Positions 1 to 6,260 of a stretch of DNA of 9,741 nt are shown piece by piece. The notes under the pieces are model-generated. The model saw only the letters and a program-made list of their open reading frames with translations, was not told the origin of the DNA and did no database searches. Both the position numbers and the translations under genes were made by a program. The stretch is taken from the NCBI GenBank assembly GCA_964540005.1, contig CAZILN010000328.1, positions 1 to 9,741 on the forward strand. Direction: 5' to 3'. Within the stretch, counting starts at the first letter, position 1; each line of letters begins with the position of its first letter. The DNA comes from CAZILN01 sp964540005. Lineage in GTDB: Bacteria; Bacteroidota; Bacteroidia; Bacteroidales; SM23-62.

Positions 1-108
1 ATAGTTGAAGGGCTCAAGGCTGCACTGAATTACCAGGATTGGATCCCACAGGCAGCAGATCTTGATAACCGGCACTACATCTATCTAAATTTTGAGGTCA
101 GATTCTGA
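1..108 (+). CDS. C-terminal end of an outer-membrane beta-barrel protein (partial)
   Basis: An open frame runs from the first base of the window and stops with TGA at 106-108, giving 35 residues. The last residues, YIYLNFEVRF, alternate polar and non-polar side chains and end in phenylalanine. This is the usual C-terminal signature of an outer-membrane beta-barrel that is recognised by the BAM machinery. The family (TonB-dependent receptor, porin or other) cannot be told from this piece. The gene converges on the DUF4301 gene with a gap of 50 bases. I see no convincing terminator in that gap. The call rests only on the C-terminal pattern and on the clean open frame. Confidence 0.55.
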   Translation: MVEGLKAALNYQDWIPQAADLDNRHYIYLNFEVRF

Positions 109-158
109 CAGTGTCTGTATGTTCGGGGACTCTGTCGCCTATAGAAAAAATGTACAGT

Positions 159-1703
159 TCACCCCTGATGTTCGGGCCTCAGCAGGTCATTGATTGTTTT
201 TACCGGAGTGAAAGTCTGAATCGGGACTTCCACAAAGACCGTGATCCAGTCCGCCATAGAACCATTCCAGAGACCTGGAAGTTCCAATGCTTTCAGGGTC
301 TTCCCGTCTATTGATTTTTCAGAAATAAAACCGGTTTCCGGATCAGTATATTTGCTCAGATCAAATTTCTCTTCCCTGTAATCCCGTAAGCCACATACCA
401 GGTCTACGGGATTAAAATGAGTGGAAGCCCTGACTATGGCTTCCTGGGTGGGATCATCCCTGTCTGCCTGGGACATCTCAACTATCTGCAGGGATGTATG
501 TCCGGAGCTGTCAAAGACCCAGTACGGACCCCCACCGGGTTCCCCTTCATTTCGGACCATCCCACACACCCTGATTGGCCTGTTCAGAAAGCAAAACAGC
601 TTGTCCTTTACTTCCTCCGTTTCACAATGTGGTAATACCCTCATAGGATCCTGCTTGAGCTCTTCGCTGATGAACATACGAACCCTGGAGATCAGTTCGG
701 GTCCCTGGTCCGCATCCAGTTCCTTCAGGAATCCGAAGATCTTTGATTGAAGGTCCAGTAATATACCTCCCAGGACTTTCTTATATAGATAAGTAACCGG
801 TTTCAGGCTGTCAGGGGCAACATTATCAATGTTTTTTATAAATACCAGGTCAGCATCGATCTCATTCAGGTTTTTAAGCAGGGCACCATGGCCACCCGGA
901 CGAAAGATGATCTGTTCTTCGCTGTCCCTGAAGGGATTATTATGAGTATCCACTGCCAGGGTATCGGTTGATGGGTCCTGTGTTGAGAATCCAATATGAT
1001 ACCGTACACCGAACTCTATCTGGTATCTGCCTATAACCGATTCCAACAGGTCTTCAAAAACATCCATAAACTGTTCAGAAACAGTATAATGGAGATAAAT
1101 ATCACCGCTGCCATTACTGGCATAGTTGGCCGCCTCCACCAGGTGCTCCCCAAAGGCAGTCCGGTTACCCTCCTTATATGAATGAAATTTCAGGACAGCC
1201 TTGGGCAGCTGTCCATAATCCAATCCCCCCTCAGAAACAAGCAGCCTGATTATCTGTTTTGCCTTCCCTTGCTCCTGCAGCTGACTGAGATCCGGTTGTT
1301 GAGTGGAAGAGACCTGTTGCAGATCCGGATAAAAGGGGAATTTCTTCAGATTATCAATAAAACTGATAACTTCCGGGAATTTTTCCCTGAGTATAGCCGG
1401 GGAGTCGGTAACATCAGTCCCGGGTTCTCCCAGGAAGGCCAGGAGGTCCTTAAACATCCTTGTAGCAGCACCTGACGCAGGCACAAACTTAACAATGCTC
1501 TTACCCCGGCAGTTGTTTTCATAATAGCTGCAGTACCTCTCCAATCCGGCATCGTCCAGCTGAAGAATTCCATTCCCGGTAACAGCCGGGGCAGCAAGCC
1601 TGACGAAGGGGAATCCCTTTCTGAAATAATCTACCTGTTTTTCAACCTGTCCGGGTGATATGCCTTTCCGGTTGAATTGTTCAATATCCTCTTCAGTAAA
1701 CAT
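159..1703 (-). CDS. DUF4301 family protein
   Basis: This 514-residue protein matches DUF4301, a family largely found in Bacteroidota and of unproven function. The N-terminus (GISPGQVEKQVDYF at 14-27, then KGFPFVRLAAPA at 29-40) and the conserved FVPASGAATRMFK stretch (73-85) are the features I recognise. A second conserved block, RPGGHGALL (268-276) followed by DLVFIKNIDNV (285-295), resembles the substrate and metal sites of nucleotidyltransferase-fold enzymes such as UDP-sugar pyrophosphorylases. A sugar-nucleotide transferase-like activity is therefore an inference, not shown. A late block, GMVRNEGEPGGGPYWV, lies at 381-396. No signal peptide or membrane segment is seen, so it is probably cytoplasmic. 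The gene starts 25 bases after iorB stops, in the same direction, and is probably cotranscribed with it. The ATG at 1701-1703 fits the expected family start, though no clear ribosome binding site precedes it. Confidence 0.85.
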   Translation of the reverse strand: MFTEEDIEQFNRKGISPGQVEKQVDYFRKGFPFVRLAAPAVTGNGILQLDDAGLERYCSYYENNCRGKSIVKFVPASGAATRMFKDLLAFLGEPGTDVTDSPAILREKFPEVISFIDNLKKFPFYPDLQQVSSTQQPDLSQLQEQGKAKQIIRLLVSEGGLDYGQLPKAVLKFHSYKEGNRTAFGEHLVEAANYASNGSGDIYLHYTVSEQFMDVFEDLLESVIGRYQIEFGVRYHIGFSTQDPSTDTLAVDTHNNPFRDSEEQIIFRPGGHGALLKNLNEIDADLVFIKNIDNVAPDSLKPVTYLYKKVLGGILLDLQSKIFGFLKELDADQGPELISRVRMFISEELKQDPMRVLPHCETEEVKDKLFCFLNRPIRVCGMVRNEGEPGGGPYWVFDSSGHTSLQIVEMSQADRDDPTQEAIVRASTHFNPVDLVCGLRDYREEKFDLSKYTDPETGFISEKSIDGKTLKALELPGLWNGSMADWITVFVEVPIQTFTPVKTINDLLRPEHQG

Positions 1704-1728
1704 CTGAATAATTATTGCCTGATGGCAG

Positions 1729-2322
1729 CTAAGATAAAGATTGCATCCTGTTCTCAGATACTTCTTTGCCTTTTTTTAATGCAGCCAGGTTAATTTCCAC
1801 TATCTCCTCTCCTTTTCTTGAAAATATCTCCCTGATACCCCGTTCAAAATTCTCAGCAGGTATATCTATAAACGGCATGGCTGCACCCAGCATGACCATA
1901 TTGGAAGCCTTCCTGGAGCCCAGTTTCCCTGCTATCCGGTCGGCATCGACAATAACATGGTTCCTGATCATGGAAATCTCTTCAAGGATCAGGTCTATGT
2001 CAGGGTAATCAGGAATGTTGATCATCGGCCTGGAGTTGGTAAGCAACCAGCCCTCAGGAGAGAGATAAGAAAGGTAACGAAGGGATTCCATAGGTTCCAC
2101 AGAAATGATCATATCTGCTTTCCCTTCCGGGATCAGATCCGAAGCAATTTCTTTGCTGGATATCCTCAGGCTGGACTGTACTGCACCGCCCCTCTGGCTC
2201 ATACCGTGTACTTCAGCCTGTTTCAGCAACAGTCCCTTACTGAGGGCGGCCATTCCAATTGAAGCAGCAATGGACAGTATCCCCTGTCCGCCCACTCCTG
2301 CAAGAATTATATCGCATTTCAT
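1729..2322 (-). CDS. iorB: Indolepyruvate:ferredoxin oxidoreductase, beta subunit
   Basis: This is the gamma-type (IorB) subunit of the enzyme that oxidises aryl-pyruvates such as indolepyruvate to aryl-acetyl-CoA with ferredoxin as acceptor; the reaction can also run as reductive carboxylation. Key motifs are AGVGGQGI at residues 8-15 and QAEVHGMSQRGG at 35-46, both typical of the pyruvate ferredoxin oxidoreductase gamma domain, and GSRKASNMVMLGA at 135-147. The protein is 197 residues, close to the usual length. I place the start at the ATG at 2320-2322, giving MKCDIILAGVGG, the standard family N-terminus. A TTG five codons earlier (2335-2337) is in frame but would add residues not usual in the family. 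The gene follows iorA after 49 bases and precedes DUF4301. Probably cytoplasmic, in complex with IorA. Confidence 0.93.
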   Translation of the reverse strand: MKCDIILAGVGGQGILSIAASIGMAALSKGLLLKQAEVHGMSQRGGAVQSSLRISSKEIASDLIPEGKADMIISVEPMESLRYLSYLSPEGWLLTNSRPMINIPDYPDIDLILEEISMIRNHVIVDADRIAGKLGSRKASNMVMLGAAMPFIDIPAENFERGIREIFSRKGEEIVEINLAALKKGKEVSENRMQSLS

Positions 2323-2327
2323 AATAA

Positions 2328-2367
2328 ACAAGTTCAAAAGTTATAAAGTTCCGGGTTCACAAGTTCA
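2328..2367. repeat. Short degenerate AAGTTC-type repeats between iorA and iorB
   Basis: The nine bases ACAAGTTCA occur at 2328-2336 and again at 2359-2367, 31 bases apart. Between them are further partial copies (AAAGTT, AAAGTTC, GGTTC). The stretch spans the intergenic gap and the first bases upstream of the iorB start. It may be a small decayed tandem repeat. No function can be assigned, and chance similarity in an AT-rich gap is possible. Confidence 0.3.
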
Positions 2368-2371
2368 TGCA

Positions 2372-3961
2372 CTATTTCCGGGGTTTCTTGGTGGCAGTCT
2401 GAATGCACTCCCTCTGCGCAATCACTACCGAAACACCCTCATAATTTATTTCCTCCTTAAGTATCCGTACGTTTTCAGAATGATCCTTCCTGTGTGGTCT
2501 GAGTACCCTGAGATGTTTCTTCTCCACACCAAGTCCCAGGCAGATCTGTTCCAGTTTCCCTGTGGCTGCCGAAGGTTGTCCGCCTGTCATAGCTGTGGTG
2601 TAATTGTCTGATATAATGACCGTTACAGCTGAATTCTCATGTACTGCATCCAGCAGTCCGGTCATCCCGGAATGCGTAAAGGTAGAATCCCCTATCACAG
2701 ATACGGCAGGCCGTAATCCCGCATCTGCCGCTCCCTTGGACATAGTGACAGATGCCCCCATATCCACACAGGTATAGATAGATTCATAAGGAGGATAGGC
2801 ACCCAGGGTGTAACACCCTATATCTGAGAAGACCTTTCCTTTCCCGTGTACCTCCATGGCCTCATTCAAAGCGACGAAGAGATCGGCATGACTGCATCCT
2901 TTGCATAAGGCAGGAGGCCTGTTTTTGATTATTTCCGGAACCTTGCGGCTGGCAGCCTTCTCAGTTGACAGGGCCCTGGCTACGTGGTCAGGATTCAGTT
3001 CTCCTGTCCGGGGCAATGATCCGTCCAGCCTTCCTTTAACCGGTTTTCCGCTCTCAAGGATCCCTGTAAGCATCTCTTCTACAATTGGATAGCCTTCTTC
3101 CAGAACGAGGATCTCATCCACCTCCCCCACCAGGGACCTGATATGAACCCTTGGAACAGGGTACTGTGAGATCTTCAGGACCGGGTATGGGACCCTGTGA
3201 TCTTCAAAATTCTCGATCAGGTAATTATATGCCAGTCCGCAGGCTATAATTCCCAGGGACTTATCACTTCCCGGGATGTACTTGTTAAAAGGACTCTTCT
3301 CAGATTCCTTTTCCAGGGGGAGCTGGTTATCAATCAGTGCCCGGTAGCTCTTGCGGGCCATAGCAGGAAGAAGGATGAACTGCAACAATTTATCAGGCAG
3401 TACAAGCTCTTTCATATCCTGCAGCCGGGAACGGTATACCCCCGATCGTGAATGGGCAAGCCTGGTTGTGATCCTGATCATAACCGGCACATTGAACCTC
3501 TCTGAAAAATCAAAGGCATGGTAAGCCATATCATAAGCTTCCTGTTGATTTGAGGGTTCCATGACAGGTATCAGGGCAAATTTCCCATAATACCTTGAAT
3601 CCTGCTCATTCTGTGATGAGTGCATAGATGGATCATCAGCAACTGTAATAACCAGGCCGCCATTAACCCCGGTATTAGCTGCATTCATAAAGGGATCAGC
3701 AGCTACGTTCAGGCCTACATGTTTCATGCAGCACATAGCCCGTTTGCCCGCATAGCACATACCAAGTGCCGCTTCCATTGCAGTTTTTTCATTGACCGAC
3801 CATTCACAGTACACACCCCTTTCACGTGCAAGCCGGGATGAACGAACATATTCGGTAATTTCCGTGGAGGGAGTCCCCGGATATGCATAAATGCCTGACA
3901 TCCCTGCATCCATGGCGCCCTGGGCAACGGCTTCATCACCCAGTAACATCAATGCTTCCAT
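2372..3961 (-). CDS. iorA: Indolepyruvate:ferredoxin oxidoreductase, alpha subunit (short form)
   Basis: This is the thiamine-pyrophosphate-binding subunit that carries out decarboxylation of aryl-pyruvates and pairs with IorB. The N-terminal pyrimidine-binding domain shows AYPGTPSTEITEY (26-38) and the WSVNEKTAMEAALG stretch (54-67), which includes the likely activating glutamate E58. The family motif CKGCSH lies at 353-358. The cofactor-binding signature starts with GDSTFTHSG (424-432) and ends with the asparagine at 453. At 529 residues the protein ends soon after AQREC (515-519). Many archaeal and proteobacterial IorA proteins are longer and continue into a ferredoxin domain with two 4Fe-4S clusters; none is present here. 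I recall short forms as common in Bacteroidota, so this is probably native and not a truncation. A strong ribosome binding site supports the ATG at 3959-3961. iorA is the first gene of the iorA-iorB-DUF4301 cluster. Confidence 0.93.
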   Translation of the reverse strand: MEALMLLGDEAVAQGAMDAGMSGIYAYPGTPSTEITEYVRSSRLARERGVYCEWSVNEKTAMEAALGMCYAGKRAMCCMKHVGLNVAADPFMNAANTGVNGGLVITVADDPSMHSSQNEQDSRYYGKFALIPVMEPSNQQEAYDMAYHAFDFSERFNVPVMIRITTRLAHSRSGVYRSRLQDMKELVLPDKLLQFILLPAMARKSYRALIDNQLPLEKESEKSPFNKYIPGSDKSLGIIACGLAYNYLIENFEDHRVPYPVLKISQYPVPRVHIRSLVGEVDEILVLEEGYPIVEEMLTGILESGKPVKGRLDGSLPRTGELNPDHVARALSTEKAASRKVPEIIKNRPPALCKGCSHADLFVALNEAMEVHGKGKVFSDIGCYTLGAYPPYESIYTCVDMGASVTMSKGAADAGLRPAVSVIGDSTFTHSGMTGLLDAVHENSAVTVIISDNYTTAMTGGQPSAATGKLEQICLGLGVEKKHLRVLRPHRKDHSENVRILKEEINYEGVSVVIAQRECIQTATKKPRK

Positions 3962-3967
3962 AACAAA

Positions 3968-3973
3968 TTCCTC
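3968..3973 (-). promoter_or_regulatory. Ribosome binding site of iorA
   Basis: On the minus strand GAGGAA lies six bases before the iorA ATG. It is the only good Shine-Dalgarno match among the starts in this window and fixes the iorA start. Most other starts here are preceded only by A/T-rich sequence, as is usual in Bacteroidota. Confidence 0.7.
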
Positions 3974-4022
3974 GTATTTAAGTTGTGTTCAGGATCTGTA
4001 TAATCCCGGGCACTAAAATTAG

Positions 4023-4071
4023 AAAAAATGGAAGCTGCCGGTATATAAACGGATATGTTATAATGCAGCTT
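4023..4071 (-). terminator. Intrinsic terminator just after yjbQ
   Basis: Read on the minus strand, the arm AAGCTGC (4065-4071) pairs with GCAGCTT (4032-4038). An inner TATAAC/GTTTATA pairing with one bulge (about 4042-4062) extends the hairpin. The stem is followed after a few bases by six T residues (complement of 4023-4028). The structure begins two bases after the yjbQ stop codon, which is where that gene's own terminator is expected. Transcripts running leftwards out of the acr3 gene have no clear terminator before this point, so they may also end here. Confidence 0.6.
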
Positions 4072-4073
4072 GT

Positions 4074-4232
4074 TCATGAATAAATGGTCATTAACAGGCG
4101 CCGTCTTTGATGGCGGTTCCTGAATTCACACAGGTATATGCCCTGCCAGGTACCCAGGTTGAGACGGTGGGAACTGACCGGTATGCTGATTTGCTGTCCG
4201 AGCAAAGAGGATTTCAGGTGGGCAGGCATATC
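4074..4232 (-). pseudogene. yjbQ: 3' remnant of yjbQ (UPF0047, secondary thiamine-phosphate synthase family)
   Basis: Translation of the minus strand gives DMPAHLKSSLLG, then ISIPVSSHRLNLGTWQGIYL, then CEFRNRHQRRRLL, with TGA at 4074-4076. These are the conserved C-terminal blocks of the YjbQ/UPF0047 family; the E. coli protein has DDMPSHIKSSMLG and GTWQGIWLGEHR at the same places. About 52 residues of the roughly 138 expected remain. Similarity stops abruptly at the aspartate codon (4230-4232). Further upstream the sequence is AT-rich and encodes nothing like the missing part. An ATG at 4239-4241 would allow a 55-residue peptide (MNYDMPAH...), but it would lack most of the fold. The reading frame upstream is open back to the acr3 stop codon and has the same phase as acr3. 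The family has been linked to a weak thiamine-phosphate synthase activity; this copy is presumably inactive. Confidence 0.88.
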
Positions 4233-4239
4233 ATAGTTC

Positions 4240-4255
4240 ATGTATTTTAATACAT
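4240..4255. repeat. Short palindrome beside the island boundary
   Basis: ATGTATT (4240-4246) and AATACAT (4249-4255) form a seven-base inverted repeat around a two-base centre. It lies within ten bases of the point where yjbQ similarity stops. No run of T follows on either strand, so it is not a typical intrinsic terminator. It could be a remnant of the recombination site or a protein-binding site. Confidence 0.4.
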
Positions 4256-4275
4256 ATAATAGACTTGTAGTAATA

Positions 4276-4285
4276 TATTCGAATA
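4276..4285. repeat. Ten-base perfect palindrome TATTCGAATA
   Basis: This palindrome lies in the 81-base gap between the acr3 stop and the yjbQ remnant, about 20 bases from the first palindrome. The gap is otherwise featureless AT-rich DNA. A palindrome this short can occur by chance in such sequence. Confidence 0.25.
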
Positions 4286-4313
4286 AACTGGCAATTAAAG
4301 TGAGAATAGTTTT

Positions 4314-5345
4314 TTAATATCTCCATTTATTTGCCAATGCAACCAATGATAGCATTACTGGAACTTCAACTAATACACCAACCACGGTCACTAATGCTGC
4401 TGGTGATTGTAACCCGAAAAGTGCAATTGCCACAGCAACGGCTAATTCAAAAAAATTACTTGCACCAATCATTGCTGAAGGAGAGCAAATTGCATGGGGT
4501 AATTTTAATTTTCTGCCACTAAACCACGTGATAATAAAAATGAAATATGTCTGAATGGACAAGGGAACGGCAACAAGTAAAATAATAAGCGGATTATCGG
4601 TAATCGTATCTCCCTGAAAAGCAAATAATAAAATCAATGTTAGCAGCAATGCGATTATAGAGATGGGTTTAAATTTGGGTAAAAAAACTTCTTTAAACCA
4701 AACCTCACCTTTTCTTCTGATTAAATTCTTGTTTGTAATATACCCTGCAAGCAATGGAACTACTACAAAAATCAGGACACTCGCAACTAAGGTATCATAG
4801 GGAACTTGAACATCAGTTATTCCCAGAAGCAAACCCACAATAGGGACAAATGCTACCAAAATAATCAGGTCATTTATCGAAACCTGAACGAGTGTATAAT
4901 TCGGGTCGCCATCAGTCAGGTAACTCCATACAAACACCATTGCAGTGCAAGGTGCTGCACCCAATAAAATTGCCCCTGCAATATATTCACCTGCCAATTC
5001 AGGCGATATATATGCTGCATATATTTTGGTAAAGAATATCCATGCAAAGAATGCCATTGTGAAAGGCTTGATTAGCCAATTAACAACTAATGTTAGTATC
5101 AATCCTTTTGGGCGTTTACCAACATTCTTAATGCTTGAAAAATCAATTTGAAGCATCATGGGGTAAATCATAAGCCATACCAGAATAGCGACTGGAATAT
5201 TAACATTATAGACTTCTAATTTACTTAGGAACTGAACGCTCTCACCTGCAAAATTTCCAATTAAAATACCTGCGCCTATACATAAAGCCACCCAAATTGT
5301 CAGGTACTTTTCAAAAAAACCGATTTGTTTCTTTTCCTTGCCCAT
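4314..5345 (-). CDS. acr3: Acr3-family arsenite efflux transporter
   Basis: This 343-residue inner-membrane protein exports arsenite, As(III), from the cytoplasm using the proton gradient, and takes the product of the neighbouring ArsC. About ten hydrophobic segments are visible. The diagnostic stretch is GAILLGAAPCTAMVFVWS (124-141); its cysteine C133 corresponds to the conserved Cys of Acr3 transporters. NFFELAVAVAIALFG (297-311) contains the conserved glutamate E300. Length and ending are normal for the bacterial Acr3 family. The gene starts three bases after the arsC stop, so the two are certainly cotranscribed and probably translationally coupled. It is the last gene of the operon. The region downstream has no terminator until the old yjbQ one. 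Confidence 0.95.
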   Translation of the reverse strand: MGKEKKQIGFFEKYLTIWVALCIGAGILIGNFAGESVQFLSKLEVYNVNIPVAILVWLMIYPMMLQIDFSSIKNVGKRPKGLILTLVVNWLIKPFTMAFFAWIFFTKIYAAYISPELAGEYIAGAILLGAAPCTAMVFVWSYLTDGDPNYTLVQVSINDLIILVAFVPIVGLLLGITDVQVPYDTLVASVLIFVVVPLLAGYITNKNLIRRKGEVWFKEVFLPKFKPISIIALLLTLILLFAFQGDTITDNPLIILLVAVPLSIQTYFIFIITWFSGRKLKLPHAICSPSAMIGASNFFELAVAVAIALFGLQSPAALVTVVGVLVEVPVMLSLVALANKWRY

Positions 5346-5348
5346 GAC

Positions 5349-5774
5349 TTATACTTGGGGTTTAATTTGTTCAATATATAGTTTATGAAATCCATCTCTG
5401 ATTTCATCACGAACACGCAAAAACTCGCTCCAAATAAATTCTTCTGTACCTGTTGCATGAGAAGGGTCATCAAAGCCGATATGCAAGCGGTGCTTGACCT
5501 TCCCAAAAAATGCAGGGCACGCCTCGTTTGCTCCGCCACAAACAGTAACCACAAAATCCCATTCATCACCCAGGTACATATCCACTGAATCAGAGGTGTG
5601 ATGGCTGATGTCTATATCAATTTCTGCCATTGCTTTTACTGCCTTTGCATTTAATTTCCCTGATGCTTCAGTTCCTGCTGAGCATACAACAAGGTTTTTG
5701 TCGAATGACTGTAAAAAACCATGAGCCATCTGGCTGCGGCAACTATTGCCTGTACATAAGATTAAAACTTTCAT
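5349..5774 (-). CDS. arsC: Arsenate reductase, thioredoxin-coupled (LMW-phosphatase fold)
   Basis: This enzyme reduces arsenate to arsenite in the cytoplasm through a cascade of three cysteines that is reset by thioredoxin. The P-loop CTGNSCRS (7-14) fits the CX5R pattern of low-molecular-weight tyrosine phosphatases. The redox cysteines are C7, C79 and C86; their spacings of 72 and 7 match Cys10, Cys82 and Cys89 of the Staphylococcus aureus enzyme. A DDP triplet (102-104) sits where the phosphatase-fold general acid is expected. The protein is 141 residues, slightly longer than the usual 130 or so, with the extra residues at the C-terminus. It precedes acr3 by three bases and follows the thioredoxin-fold gene by 18. 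It is not the glutaredoxin-type ArsC of E. coli plasmid R773. Confidence 0.95.
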   Translation of the reverse strand: MKVLILCTGNSCRSQMAHGFLQSFDKNLVVCSAGTEASGKLNAKAVKAMAEIDIDISHHTSDSVDMYLGDEWDFVVTVCGGANEACPAFFGKVKHRLHIGFDDPSHATGTEEFIWSEFLRVRDEIRDGFHKLYIEQIKPQV

Positions 5775-5792
5775 ATTGTGGATATTTATAAT

Positions 5793-6257
5793 TTATTCTT
5801 TCATAATTTCTTTTCCCATATCAGGAGTTGAAATAAAACCTGTATGCCTGAAATATTCTTCACCATTTTTATTTAAAAGTACTTGTGTTGGAATAGCAGC
5901 GATTCCGTAAAGTTTCATCAGGTTTTGGTTTTCAGGTTTCAAAATATTCAGGAATACTACATTTACCTGCGCAGGGTACTTTTTGCGTATATCTTCCATT
6001 ACACTTTCCATGCGTTTGCATGCTGAACAATTTGTTGCACCAAATTCGAGGAAAGTAATCTCGTAATTGAAACCATTTGTCGAATAGTTATAAAGCGAAT
6101 CTATTAAAGTGTTCCCTGATTGTGCTACTTCGTGGGACACCTGTTTTTTCATCATAACAGAGAGGGAATTATTCAGACTTTCCCTAAATGCTAAGCCAAA
6201 GATTATTAATGTAAAAAAGAAAATGAATACTATCCACAGAATAACTTTCTTAACCAT
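5793..6257 (-). CDS. Membrane-anchored thioredoxin-fold protein
   Basis: The 154-residue protein begins MVKK, followed by a hydrophobic segment at about 5-23 that serves as a membrane anchor or uncleaved signal. The positive N-terminus suggests that the thioredoxin domain (about 65-154) faces the periplasm. The active site is CSAC (77-80) inside EFGATNCSACKRM, and the expected cis-proline is P123 in IPTQV. Function is inferred as thiol-disulfide exchange outside the cytoplasm, in the manner of ResA/CcmG-type proteins, possibly receiving electrons from the CcdA-like protein encoded at the start of the operon. If it faces outwards it cannot be the direct reductant of cytoplasmic ArsC. Partners could be the apocytochrome cysteines or a periplasmic arsenical. 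It lies three bases after the P5CR-like gene and 18 before arsC. Confidence 0.85.
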   Translation of the reverse strand: MVKKVILWIVFIFFFTLIIFGLAFRESLNNSLSVMMKKQVSHEVAQSGNTLIDSLYNYSTNGFNYEITFLEFGATNCSACKRMESVMEDIRKKYPAQVNVVFLNILKPENQNLMKLYGIAAIPTQVLLNKNGEEYFRHTGFISTPDMGKEIMKE

Positions 6258-6260
6258 TCT

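Noticed and set aside
109..158. Terminator between the convergent genes at the left edge
   Set aside because: Only a four-base hairpin (ACAG-TGT-CTGT) and a GACAG/CTGTC pair are present, without a proper T-run; too weak to call.
421..1475. Several plus-strand open frames within the DUF4301 gene
   Set aside because: They overlap a clear long conserved gene on the other strand and show no family motifs or ribosome binding sites.
2323..2337. TTG start adding five residues to IorB
   Set aside because: The ATG at 2320-2322 gives the standard MKCDIILAGVGGQG start of the family; the TTG has no ribosome binding site.
3974..4022. Bacteroidota-type promoter (TAnnTTTG) for iorA
   Set aside because: The closest match on the minus strand is TAATTTTA, with the last base wrong and no TTG at the right distance upstream.
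4074..4316. acr3 and the yjbQ remnant as a fusion gene, since they share a reading frame
   Set aside because: An in-frame TAA at 4314-4316 ends acr3 at its normal length, and the 81 bases between have no protein similarity; the shared frame has a one-in-three chance.
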